Origin: JACQKA01 sp964462785
GTDB taxonomy: Bacteria; Patescibacteriota; Minisyncoccia; Phycocordibacterales; UBA2100
DNA length: 28,938 nt
NCBI GenBank assembly: GCA_964462785.1
Contig: CAYWZA010000012.1
Location: forward strand, 1 to 28,938
Reading direction: 5' to 3'
In this document: positions 7,282 through 14,910 of the stretch, piece by piece
Numbering within the stretch: the first letter of the stretch is position 1
Layout of the letters: every line of letters starts with the position of its first letter
Position numbers and translations under genes: made by a program
Notes under the pieces: model-generated
Database searches by the model: none
What the model saw: only the letters and a program-made list of their open reading frames with translations
Told to the model about the DNA's origin: nothing

Positions 7282-8055
7282 GTGATAACAAGCACCTTCT
7301 ATGCCGTTATATACACCCCGCTCTACAACGGGCTTATTTTTCTCATCGATATCCTACCAGGGGGAAGTGTTGGGCTCGCCATCATTATCCTCACTGTGTT
7401 GGTAAAAATCCTCCTTTTTCCCTTGGCGCGGCAAGCAACAAAAACACAACTTATACTCAAAAAAATAGGTCCTGAACTTGAGGAAATAAAGAAAAGATAC
7501 AAAGACAACCAACAAGAGCAGGTTGCAAACATGCTTAAGTTGTACCGCGACAACAAAGTACACCCCCTCTCAGGACTGCTTGTTATTCTTATTCAACTCC
7601 CCATCGCCATTGGTCTATACCTGGTATTTTTAAAAGGAGGGTTGCCGGTCATTAATATAGAAACCTTATACTCCTTTGTCCCAACACCCACCACAGTACA
7701 TATGGACTTCCTTGGGGTTATTAATCTGGCAGAAAAAAACATCCCCCTCGCCCTTGGGGTTGCTCTCACGCAGTTTTTTGTCGGCTACTTTATGTTTGAG
7801 ACCCCAAAAACCGAGAGTAAGCCCGGGGAGTCTCTTAAAGAGGACATTATACGCAGCCTTCATATACAAACAAAATACGCACTACCAGTTTTGTTGGGGG
7901 TATTTGCATACATTCTTTCGGCAGCGGTGGCACTCCACTGGATTACCGGAAACATCTTCACGCTCGTGCAGGATTACTTGGTGCGCAGGCGATTTCGTGG
8001 TATAGGTGATACACACCAACCCCCACCCCATAAATATGGAAAACACTGTTACTAA
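7282..8055 (+). CDS. yidC: Membrane protein insertase YidC/Oxa1
   Basis: YidC inserts and folds inner-membrane proteins, alone or with SecYEG. This 257-residue form lacks the large periplasmic domain of proteobacterial YidC and resembles Gram-positive SpoIIIJ. Five hydrophobic segments are visible (about 8-25, 29-49, 97-117, 152-172, 201-234), with the charged cytoplasmic hairpin KIGPELEEIKKRYKDNQQEQ between the second and third. In the first core helix the position that usually carries the groove Arg appears to be Lys42 (LTVLVKILLFPL), a conservative change. The start is a GTG; no in-frame ATG fits, and a TAGAAT element six bases upstream supports it. Its 3' end overlaps jag by 20 bases. Confidence 0.95.
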   Translation: MITSTFYAVIYTPLYNGLIFLIDILPGGSVGLAIIILTVLVKILLFPLARQATKTQLILKKIGPELEEIKKRYKDNQQEQVANMLKLYRDNKVHPLSGLLVILIQLPIAIGLYLVFLKGGLPVINIETLYSFVPTPTTVHMDFLGVINLAEKNIPLALGVALTQFFVGYFMFETPKTESKPGESLKEDIIRSLHIQTKYALPVLLGVFAYILSAAVALHWITGNIFTLVQDYLVRRRFRGIGDTHQPPPHKYGKHCY

Positions 8056-8485
8056 CATATTAAAAAACCTACTCCGCGCAGCGGGTGTTACCGAGCACAC
8101 ACTGGAGACAACAACAGCGGCGGGGCAAACAGTGTTTCAAATCAAATCACCTGAATCAAGGCATCTTATTGGTATGCGCGGCGAGACCCTAAAAGCCATT
8201 GATTATTTAGTGAAAAAAATGGCGGAAAAAGAAGGGGTTGAAAATACGCTCTTTATTATTGATGTTGAGGGGTATCGCGTGAAAGAGATAAAAGAGATTG
8301 AGCAAAAAGCCCTCATTATGGCCGAGCGAGCACGATCATTTAGATATGATGTTGAATTAACCCCCATGAGTGCCCACGAGCGGCTTATAGTGCACGCCAC
8401 CCTTTCAGGAGCACCAAACATAAAAACAGAATCACGCGGCGAAGGACGCGACAGGAGGGTGGTGATTCGATACAGTGCTGAGTAG
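8036..8485 (+). CDS. jag: KH-R3H RNA-binding protein Jag (KhpB)
   Basis: Jag/KhpB binds RNA and affects cell-wall growth and division in Firmicutes; its gene follows yidC in most bacteria. The 149-residue protein has a KH domain with the GxxG loop GMRG (46-49) in HLIGMRGETLKAIDYL and an R3H domain with Arg116 and His120 in HERLIVHATL, followed by a TESRGEGRDRRVVI tail typical of Jag. The N-terminal Jag_N domain is absent. The ATG at 8036 overlaps the end of yidC, suggesting translational coupling; an in-frame GTG at 8006 would add ten residues (IHTNPHPIN) with no family similarity and is rejected. Confidence 0.93.
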   Translation: MENTVTNILKNLLRAAGVTEHTLETTTAAGQTVFQIKSPESRHLIGMRGETLKAIDYLVKKMAEKEGVENTLFIIDVEGYRVKEIKEIEQKALIMAERARSFRYDVELTPMSAHERLIVHATLSGAPNIKTESRGEGRDRRVVIRYSAE

Positions 8486-8495
8486 ACAACGAGCA

Positions 8496-8957
8496 CTATC
8501 TTGTAAACGGGAAACCTCCGGTATTTTGTGCGGGTTGTGTGGCAGAACCACTGGCGCCCAGATCAAGATTAAACTTAGGAATGTTTGGGTTGATTCGCTC
8601 AAGAATAAGGACAATACCAAGCAGTAACAACAGCCCCAACACCGCGTTTTGAATAATTTCTTTTGCGGTGCTTTTCTCTCCCGCCGCGTCGGTAGTCATA
8701 TATTTAAAACCCGCCCACCCAATACGAAGCACAGCAAGGATTGCGCCGACGGAAATCGCGATGTTAAACAACGCGGTTAAAAAATCACCAAGGTTTTGTT
8801 GCCCCTCGAACGCGCGCGCCAAAAGAGGAGGACCATCAGAAATTCCCTCAGTAATTGGTTTAAATGACGGAACCTCAACAACAGTTTGAAAGAAAACAGG
8901 CACCGCAGCGATTTGCCCCAAAACCCAAGCGTGTATTTTTTTAAAAAGACCGTTCAT
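8496..8957 (-). CDS. VirB2/TrbC-like pilin, T4SS_pilin type
   Basis: The 153-residue membrane protein has two hydrophobic helices (about 60-82 and 104-120) joined by a short basic loop, WAGFKYMTTDAAGEKSTAKEIIQNAVLG. This is the hallmark of VirB2/TrbC-type pilins and of the T4SS_pilin family in Patescibacteria: helix, small charged turn, helix, with both termini outside. The C-terminal tail is polar and Gly/Pro-rich. The N-terminal 50 residues hold a further weak amphipathic segment but no clear signal peptide. The ATG at 8957 overlaps the upstream stop as ATGA, so it is coupled to the previous gene; the longer start at 8972 is rejected. It is the last gene of the secretion operon. Confidence 0.75.
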   Translation of the reverse strand: MNGLFKKIHAWVLGQIAAVPVFFQTVVEVPSFKPITEGISDGPPLLARAFEGQQNLGDFLTALFNIAISVGAILAVLRIGWAGFKYMTTDAAGEKSTAKEIIQNAVLGLLLLLGIVLILERINPNIPKFNLDLGASGSATQPAQNTGGFPFTR

Positions 8958-10225
8958 ATACGTAATACCCACAGCGTACCGCTTTTTGAATCAGAAAAGA
9001 AGATGTGAGTACTTGATGCGTTTATAACCGGATCAAGCACGTCAAGACTTGTGTCTGCAGGATCTACCATCAGTGTCGCAATCCCCTCTCGAGGGTTAAC
9101 AGCAAACCACCGGTCACTCAACGAAACCTCGCCGCGATACCATGCATCAGGTAGAGAAATGCGCGGAAAGACTCGAGGAACAGCACAATACACCACCGAG
9201 TCGTCTTTTTGCGGCCACACACACTTTTCACCAAAAGTAACAATAGGAAGCTCTCTGGTCACGCCGGCGGTATGCGCATAGAGCGTTGTTTTTCCGTTTA
9301 CAGACGTGCTGTACACAAACGAATCTTCAGTCGGATGCTTTGCGATCGACAGACCGTTTTTATTGCCAACCAACAAGCGTGTTTCTCCGGATTTCAGTGA
9401 CAGTGTGTACGCGCTTCCCACAATCCCCTCTGCCGCTTTTTGCCATAACAGCACCGCGTCTCCCGTGAGCCACGACATGCGCCAATCAGAAAGAGCCGAG
9501 CTCCACACTCGTTTAGGCTCTTTTGCGTTCGATGTAGATTGAATAGCAAACGTTCCCTTTTTCCCGGAAAGCAGATACAACAACGACGGCTCCTTATGTG
9601 TGGGGTTTGATGCCACTGCATGTACGTCTGCGTCCAAATACGCACCCGCGATGGCATAGAGATCGTCAGATGAGCTTGCGCTGACGATGTTTCCGAGAAG
9701 ACTGCGAACAGTAAGACCTCCCTCGTCAGCATGCCTGATTACCAGCGAGTCGTTGTCGAGCCACACCGCCTCATACACACGCGGAATGAGCGTGTTGGTA
9801 ACACGTGTGGGAGTACCACCCGAAAGCGGAACTTCAAACACGTTTCCAGACGGACGTTCAACAAAGTGCAACATTTCAACGGAACTCGTCCCTATTGTTT
9901 TTGTAAACACCGCAGGTCCGGTACTAGGGACAGAACTCACCAACCACAGCTGCGGTGCGACAGCAGTCGTTTCCTGTGTTGATGATGCTGTTTGTCCGGT
10001 GATGATGGTACGGAGTGTTGTATCAAAAAAAGTGACAAAATTTTGACGCATACTCCCACCCTGTGCGCTGAATGTCGGTGTCGGTTCAGAGAAACCACGA
10101 CCAGTATTTGCAGTATCGAGGGAGCGGCTCGCACCACTGATAAATACGTACCAACCGAGCAGGCCGCCAATGGTTGCTACCAAGATTCCAACACCAACCC
10201 ACTGCGCTATTCGTTGTATATTCAT
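8954..10225 (-). CDS. Membrane-anchored beta-propeller-like protein of the secretion locus
   Basis: The 423-residue protein has one N-terminal membrane helix (about residues 10-31, WVGVGILVATIGGLLGWYVFI) and a Ser/Thr-rich linker. The rest is beta-rich with repeated strand-turn units such as GNVFEVPLSGGTPTRVTN, DDSVVYCAVPR and STHIFFSDSKSGTLWVLRI. These resemble TolB/PD40-type propeller blades, which present binding surfaces. No enzyme motif is visible. It lies between the Ig-like protein and the pilin with gaps of a few bases, so it is probably an exported component or surface accessory of the machine. The function is unknown; the propeller call is from pattern only. Confidence 0.6.
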   Translation of the reverse strand: MNIQRIAQWVGVGILVATIGGLLGWYVFISGASRSLDTANTGRGFSEPTPTFSAQGGSMRQNFVTFFDTTLRTIITGQTASSTQETTAVAPQLWLVSSVPSTGPAVFTKTIGTSSVEMLHFVERPSGNVFEVPLSGGTPTRVTNTLIPRVYEAVWLDNDSLVIRHADEGGLTVRSLLGNIVSASSSDDLYAIAGAYLDADVHAVASNPTHKEPSLLYLLSGKKGTFAIQSTSNAKEPKRVWSSALSDWRMSWLTGDAVLLWQKAAEGIVGSAYTLSLKSGETRLLVGNKNGLSIAKHPTEDSFVYSTSVNGKTTLYAHTAGVTRELPIVTFGEKCVWPQKDDSVVYCAVPRVFPRISLPDAWYRGEVSLSDRWFAVNPREGIATLMVDPADTSLDVLDPVINASSTHIFFSDSKSGTLWVLRI

Positions 10226-10231
10226 ACTGAC

Positions 10232-11272
10232 TTATTCTTTTTCTTGAGGGAAAAACACACCAACATCTTCTGTGGCAGAGATAGTACTCAACTCTACCGA
10301 CCAGACCCGCTCGACTGAGCGGAGGGCGTCACGCGTGTTGTTTAAAAACACCGCTATTGCTGTCGACCCATATGTTTTGTCAGCGAGCGAAAGGGTGACG
10401 AGAAACGGATGTATAACATCGGTAGGGACGGTGACATTCCCGACCTTCCATACATACGCGGTGATAGGGTCAGTCGGATGAGTGCCAAAAAACGGAAGTG
10501 CGGCAACGGTGATTTCTGATTCTGTCAGAGGGGCTTTTTGTGCAATGGCTGCGCCATAATTAATACCAAGCAGTGGGTGTGCACGATAGAGTACCAGGAG
10601 GGGTTCGAGGCGCGGTATACGCACCGAGCGACGGGCGCTAAAAAGGGTATCTGTCGAGCGTGCCTCAACAGTAAGAATTGCGTCTCCATATAGTTCCTGC
10701 ATAGGAATTGTTGGAGAGGAGCGACCACGACCAGATGCTTCCGGTAGCGCAACACCATCAAGTGTCCATGTGTATATAATATTTTCTTCTGGGATGCGCA
10801 GACCGTTCGCCCGCACAAAACGCACCTCGGCATGTGCGCGAATATTGGTACCGATACTTACCAATGTGCGACCGCGATAGAGCGGTGGTGCGAAACCATC
10901 CCCCTCCCACTGCAGCTCGAGCTCTGTGGGTCGCAGGACGATCTCTGGTTGAGCATTAAGCCCATTTGCTCCTTGCGCGACAAGAGAAACGCGCGTCTCG
11001 GTGCCAATTGCGCCGACAGGGACGGTGATGGTTTTGTTACCATCTGATTCCTCAAGATGCTTTCCATTTACCAACCACGTGAGCGAGGCGCGGTTGAGGT
11101 CAATTAAAAAACTCCGCGCCGAGAGCGTTACAGAGGAATGTGGCTCAATACCATCGCGCTCACTCACTTCGATTGTCAGTGCGTTACCGATACCCGGCAG
11201 TGTTGGTTGTTGAGCGTGCCCCACATATGGGGAGGCAAGCAGCAGGAGTATGAGTATAGGCGTGCGCATCAT
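10232..11272 (-). CDS. Secreted Ig-like beta-sandwich protein of the secretion locus
   Basis: The 346-residue protein has a clear signal peptide (MMRTPILILLLLASPYVGHAQ, cleavage after HA or HAQ). The mature part is beta-rich with repeated Ig/PKD-like patterns: SARSFLIDLNRASLTWLVNG, ENIIYTWTLDGVALPE and TDPITAYVWKVGNVTVP. The Trp-x-(V/L)-(N/D)-G turns recur at intervals that suggest three domains. No C-terminal helix or sorting signal is seen. Its ATG overlaps the stop of the VirB4 gene (ATGA), so it is translationally coupled to it. It could be a scaffold or adhesin on the outside of the apparatus. No family name can be given. Confidence 0.6.
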   Translation of the reverse strand: MMRTPILILLLLASPYVGHAQQPTLPGIGNALTIEVSERDGIEPHSSVTLSARSFLIDLNRASLTWLVNGKHLEESDGNKTITVPVGAIGTETRVSLVAQGANGLNAQPEIVLRPTELELQWEGDGFAPPLYRGRTLVSIGTNIRAHAEVRFVRANGLRIPEENIIYTWTLDGVALPEASGRGRSSPTIPMQELYGDAILTVEARSTDTLFSARRSVRIPRLEPLLVLYRAHPLLGINYGAAIAQKAPLTESEITVAALPFFGTHPTDPITAYVWKVGNVTVPTDVIHPFLVTLSLADKTYGSTAIAVFLNNTRDALRSVERVWSVELSTISATEDVGVFFPQEKE

Positions 11273-13122
11273 ACAGCTTTTTGCGGGAGCGCCTCTTGGG
11301 TCGGTGACTCAGTAGAAGACTCAAGATCTGTTTTTGCTTTTCGAATAGCGAGAATTTGAGACGGGTCTGAGGTGATGATCTGATCCTCGGTGTATGAGGC
11401 AATGACTTTTATAGCCACATGCTTCAATCCCGCAAAAAAGATCCCCTCCCCCACGTCGGATTCGAGCAAGAGATATTTTTCCTCATCGGAAAGTTTGAAC
11501 GTTTCTTGCACTAAATCGATCGATGTGGGCGATTGGCGCAGCAGCATTTGAATAGACGAGTTAGTGATCATGGCGCGTCCGTACGGCGAATTGAGGAAGT
11601 CGGCGACGTCCTGCGTGATAGTGGAAAGACCGAGGAAGTATTTGCGTCCGCGCTTAGCGATACCAAACAGGAAGGATGCGGTATCTTCGGACTTCATCAT
11701 CCACCACGCCTCATCGATGACCAGGAGGCGCTTGCGGAGCTCTTTGCGGACAACATTCCAAATGTGGTGAGTGACGATATACATAGCGACCGGCTTCAGG
11801 TCGTCTTCCATGTCGCGCACGGAGAACACGACGAGGCGCTTGTTCATATCGACGTTGGTGGGGCGATTCATAAAGCCCGACCACGTTCCTTTGGTGTATT
11901 TTGAAAGGCGCTGCACCAATGATTCTGATCCCTCCATGCCCGAGAGCACTAGCTCAAAGTCGGAAAGCAACGGAGGGTTTGCATTTGAAAAATTGGAGTC
12001 GGTGGTGATGTCTTTAAGTGCGTATGTTTCAGTGATTGCTTTGTCGATAATAGCATCCTCTTCCGGTGTGAGCCCGCCGAGCATAATGCGAAACAACCCA
12101 ACGAGCGAGATGATCTGGTTACGCAGCACGTCTGATGGATTTTCATCCTCGCGCGGTATCGGGAGATCAAACGGATTAATATGGTGCTCAGAGGAGAGCG
12201 AAATATTAAAATAACGACCACCGACGGTTTCCGCGAGATATTCATACTCACGTTCAGGGTCGATGATGATGACCTCGGTATCAAACATGAGCGAGCGCAA
12301 CACCTCGAGCTTGGTGGTGTACGATTTACCAGCACCGGATTTTGCAAAAGTTACCGAGTTGTAGTTTTCGAGTGAGAATCGGTCAAAGAGAATCAATGAG
12401 GAGTTGTGACGGTTGATGCCGTAGAGGATACCCCGATCAGAGGTGAGATCGAAAGAAATAAAAGGAAAAATACTCGAGAGCGGAGCCGAGTTGAGTTTCG
12501 TATGCACATCCAGCTCATCGGCTCCCAAAGGGAGGATGCTTTTAAAGCCCTGCTCTTGCTGAAACAGCGCGGGGCGAATGTATACGAGGCGCGACTCGAG
12601 CACTGAGCGGATTTCCGCCTCAGCTTTATCAATTTGCTCTCGCGTGTCTCCATAAATCGTCAGGTACAAACCAACTTCAAACATTTTTTCCTGTGCCTGT
12701 TGCAGCGAGTCGCGCAGCTGCTCAAGATCAGAATAGGCAGTATCAAGCATAGGATCTCGGACCAGACCTTTCTCCTCGCGCATTGAAATCTGGCTCTGTA
12801 CCTCAGCAACTTTTTTCTGGAACTTGCGGAGCACTTCATTGGTGTCGAGGGGGTGAATAAAAATGGAAATATCGATCACCTTATCCATGTTGATGATTGG
12901 CGAGAACCAGCCGGTAGTGAGAAAGCGTGGGTAGGAGATGACAAAAAAGGTGCGCGCGATTTTTTCACCCAGATTGAGCTCACGGGGATCAATTTTAAGG
13001 GCATGCGGGGCGATGACGTCTTGCAGATCGAGTATCCCCTGCTGGTAAATTTCCTCAGGGAGAATAGGAAGCACCGGTTTCGCATCTGGTTTTTTACCGA
13101 ACAGTGAATCTAATAGTTTCAT
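11269..13122 (-). CDS. virB4: VirB4/TraC-type secretion ATPase
   Basis: VirB4 ATPases power assembly and substrate transfer in type IV secretion systems and are their most conserved part. The 617-residue protein has an N-terminal CagE/TrbE-like region (about 1-235) and a C-terminal RecA-like motor. The motor shows SVTFAKSGAGKSYTTKLE (Walker A, Lys266-Ser267), IIIDPEREY (287-293), KRLLVIDEAWWMM (Walker B, 465-476) and the STITQDVADFL segment with the conserved Gln. The sequence GILYGINRHNSSLILFDRF before Walker A is typical of VirB4/TraC. It follows the separate TraC-N-like gene by five bases and is coupled to the next by an ATGA overlap. No VirD4 or VirB11 ATPase is in the window. Confidence 0.92.
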   Translation of the reverse strand: MKLLDSLFGKKPDAKPVLPILPEEIYQQGILDLQDVIAPHALKIDPRELNLGEKIARTFFVISYPRFLTTGWFSPIINMDKVIDISIFIHPLDTNEVLRKFQKKVAEVQSQISMREEKGLVRDPMLDTAYSDLEQLRDSLQQAQEKMFEVGLYLTIYGDTREQIDKAEAEIRSVLESRLVYIRPALFQQEQGFKSILPLGADELDVHTKLNSAPLSSIFPFISFDLTSDRGILYGINRHNSSLILFDRFSLENYNSVTFAKSGAGKSYTTKLEVLRSLMFDTEVIIIDPEREYEYLAETVGGRYFNISLSSEHHINPFDLPIPREDENPSDVLRNQIISLVGLFRIMLGGLTPEEDAIIDKAITETYALKDITTDSNFSNANPPLLSDFELVLSGMEGSESLVQRLSKYTKGTWSGFMNRPTNVDMNKRLVVFSVRDMEDDLKPVAMYIVTHHIWNVVRKELRKRLLVIDEAWWMMKSEDTASFLFGIAKRGRKYFLGLSTITQDVADFLNSPYGRAMITNSSIQMLLRQSPTSIDLVQETFKLSDEEKYLLLESDVGEGIFFAGLKHVAIKVIASYTEDQIITSDPSQILAIRKAKTDLESSTESPTQEALPQKAV

Positions 13123-13127
13123 ATGCT

Positions 13128-13796
13128 TTATCTTTTCGCTGCCTCCTCCTCAAGAATGGCGATGGGCTTACTACGCTCACCTGGATTAAATAATTTATAG
13201 AGCAGCTCGATGATTTCTTCGGTGCCGAGCTGCACTGTGCGCACACCGCAGCGCACGAGACCCTGCTGCACAATTGAAATGCGCTGCTCGAGCTGTGAAA
13301 GGTTTTCTTCAAACGTGCGATTCACTTCAGCGGCGTCTGTTTTTTTCTCTTGCCACGGAAGGCGTAAAGAACCCTTCCCCACCGCTAAAATAGCAGGGTT
13401 GTATGGCACAACCACAAAAAAGCTTTTTGTCATGATGTTAGCCGCCTCGGTGAAATTTTTCACAAACTCCATGTACTCGCGGATTTGGATTCGCATAAGA
13501 TCATCAAGTTGATTTTTGTATGCCTCCTCGAGCGAGGCGATGTACGGGCGGATGTCGAGCATGCGCGACTCAACAAATATTTGTACGGAGAAATCCAGTG
13601 AGTTGAGGAAATTTTGGAATTGAATAATGAAAGCAGTCTGCTCATCCTCTGATTTAAGAGCAAAGTTGAGTGAGGAGGTCATCAAGATTGCGCGTAAGCC
13701 GCCATCCTTCAGGACGACCACGCTGTCGCGCACCTCCTTGATGGGGACGAAATCCTGCGATGCTTTTTGTGAACCAGTTGGCATATTATCGAACAA
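13128..13796 (-). CDS. TraC-like N-terminal domain protein, partner of VirB4
   Basis: The 222-residue protein sits between prgI and virB4, overlapping prgI by 11 bases. It starts FVPIKEVRDSVVVLKDGGLRAILMTSSLNFALKSEDEQ, the pattern of the N-terminal domain of TraC/VirB4 proteins, followed by SLDFSVQIFVESRMLDI and a long helix RIQIREYMEFVKNFTEA with FFVVVPY. It has no Walker motifs. It thus looks like the accessory N-domain of a TraC-type ATPase carried on its own gene, while the motor lies downstream. There is no frame to join the two: a stop codon, five bases and a new ATG separate them, so it is a real gene split and not a one-base error. Patescibacteria commonly show this arrangement, to my knowledge. 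Confidence 0.7.
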   Translation of the reverse strand: MFDNMPTGSQKASQDFVPIKEVRDSVVVLKDGGLRAILMTSSLNFALKSEDEQTAFIIQFQNFLNSLDFSVQIFVESRMLDIRPYIASLEEAYKNQLDDLMRIQIREYMEFVKNFTEAANIMTKSFFVVVPYNPAILAVGKGSLRLPWQEKKTDAAEVNRTFEENLSQLEQRISIVQQGLVRCGVRTVQLGTEEIIELLYKLFNPGERSKPIAILEEEAAKR

Positions 13797-14298
13797 GCGC
13801 TTCTTTTGCGGTGCGCACCGCGCTTAAAGCATCAGATGCAGCACTCTGCCCTATTGTCGTCCCCGGAGAAGAAAAGTCCCGCACGCCCATTTGCTGGACC
13901 TTTTCTTTAATATCAAGAGACCACGCCAAATCATGCAGTTTGCTATCAGATAGGCGCGGCACATACACTTCGGTGAGTGGCTTATTCTCTTTCACAGCGG
14001 CTTTAACAGCTTTTTGTTTGCGCTCGTGGCTCCATATATAGAGCTTGGTATTAATGAGGTAATAGAAACCATACTCAAGGGCGAGAATAAAAGGGCGTCC
14101 GTTCCATTCAAATAGCGCTAGCGCGGCACCAAATGAGCCAATACCGATGATAACAACAACAGCTATATACAGCGGTAATAAACGCCATGCGACAAACGCG
14201 CACCCTGCCGCACCAGCAAAATATATGAATTGTTTAAAGGTGAGAGGACCAAAGATTTTATCCTCAACCTCGATAAACTGAGGAATCTGAAACTGCAT
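13786..14298 (-). CDS. PrgI family membrane protein (VirB3-like)
   Basis: The 170-residue protein begins MQFQIPQFIEVEDKIFGPLTF, the standard opening of PrgI-family proteins of Gram-positive-type conjugation systems, followed by two adjacent membrane helices (about 22-40 and 43-63) and an amphipathic segment NGRPFILALEYGFYYLINTKLYIW. The family is the counterpart of VirB3, which partners VirB4. The 75-residue C-terminal tail is charged. Directly downstream are the TraC-N and VirB4 genes, as expected. Its ATG lies six bases after a TATACT element, so the part of the operon from prgI to the pilin gene can be made from its own leaderless transcript. Confidence 0.88.
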   Translation of the reverse strand: MQFQIPQFIEVEDKIFGPLTFKQFIYFAGAAGCAFVAWRLLPLYIAVVVIIGIGSFGAALALFEWNGRPFILALEYGFYYLINTKLYIWSHERKQKAVKAAVKENKPLTEVYVPRLSDSKLHDLAWSLDIKEKVQQMGVRDFSSPGTTIGQSAASDALSAVRTAKEALVR

Positions 14299-14304
14299 GC
14301 ATAT

Positions 14305-14310
14305 AGTATA
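14305..14310 (-). promoter_or_regulatory. Internal leaderless promoter upstream of prgI
   Basis: On the minus strand TATACT (14310-14305) ends six bases before the prgI ATG (14298). Just upstream on that strand is a small hairpin, CGCGC-TTCTT-GCGCG (14326-14312), which may weakly end transcripts from the first half of the locus, and a TTGAATTCAA palindrome (14348-14357) right after the preceding stop codon. Confidence 0.5.
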
Positions 14311-14357
14311 ACGCGCAAGAAGCGCGACGGGCGGGTTTCCTCACAGTTTGAATTCAA

Positions 14358-14903
14358 TCACTCCGGCACTATGCGATATGGGTCGGTGTGAACGTCTTTT
14401 CGGGCAGTGCTGGTCTCTCCCGGCTTGTAAGACACAGGAGCGTCTTTACGAATCGCAGTTGGTTGCGGTGGCGCTGCAGGCGAAGGTGCGGGCGTGGGGG
14501 TATTTATCGGAGCGGAAGTTTTAAGTATCTCCCCCGTCATATCTGAGATGGGGTCGCCCTCTTTTTCTTTTGCGCTTGGGTGGGAGAGAAAACGCTCCAT
14601 TTCCTCGCGCACGGGCGCAAAAACGACTGTGGAAATGTCCTGTGCAAGTTTCTGAGCTGTCGCGCTGTCCACCTTCACGTGTGCCTGTATGTTTTGCTCA
14701 AGTTGGGTGATGGGTTTGATACCCATAAGCGTCATCATCACCTCTGTCTCAAGCTCCTGCCATTGATCCAGATGCAGCTGGCTGGAATCGGCGAGTTTGC
14801 GGAGGTGTGCAGAAACATCCGCGTTGGTAATGGCGTCTTGAATAGCCTCGGGGAGTTGAGCGAAACGCTCCTCTAACAATATATGTACGTCATTTTCAGT
14901 CAT
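14358..14903 (-). CDS. Small soluble protein of the secretion locus, unknown function
   Basis: The 181-residue protein starts MTENDVHILLEERF. The first 120 residues are predicted helical and fold-like: EERFAQLPEAIQDAITNADVSAHLRKLADSSQ, then LDQWQELETEVMMTLMGI and a segment ending APVREEMERFL. The rest is Pro/Ala-rich and probably disordered (APAPSPAAPPQPTA). There is no signal peptide or membrane helix, so it is cytoplasmic. The helical part resembles the short helical style of DUF5663-like proteins, but I cannot claim homology. The ATG at 14903 is seven bases after the VirB6-like stop; a longer frame reaching 14996 overlaps that gene by 86 bases and is rejected. It may bind the cytoplasmic face of the channel. 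Confidence 0.6.
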   Translation of the reverse strand: MTENDVHILLEERFAQLPEAIQDAITNADVSAHLRKLADSSQLHLDQWQELETEVMMTLMGIKPITQLEQNIQAHVKVDSATAQKLAQDISTVVFAPVREEMERFLSHPSAKEKEGDPISDMTGEILKTSAPINTPTPAPSPAAPPQPTAIRKDAPVSYKPGETSTARKDVHTDPYRIVPE

Positions 14904-14910
14904 AAATATT

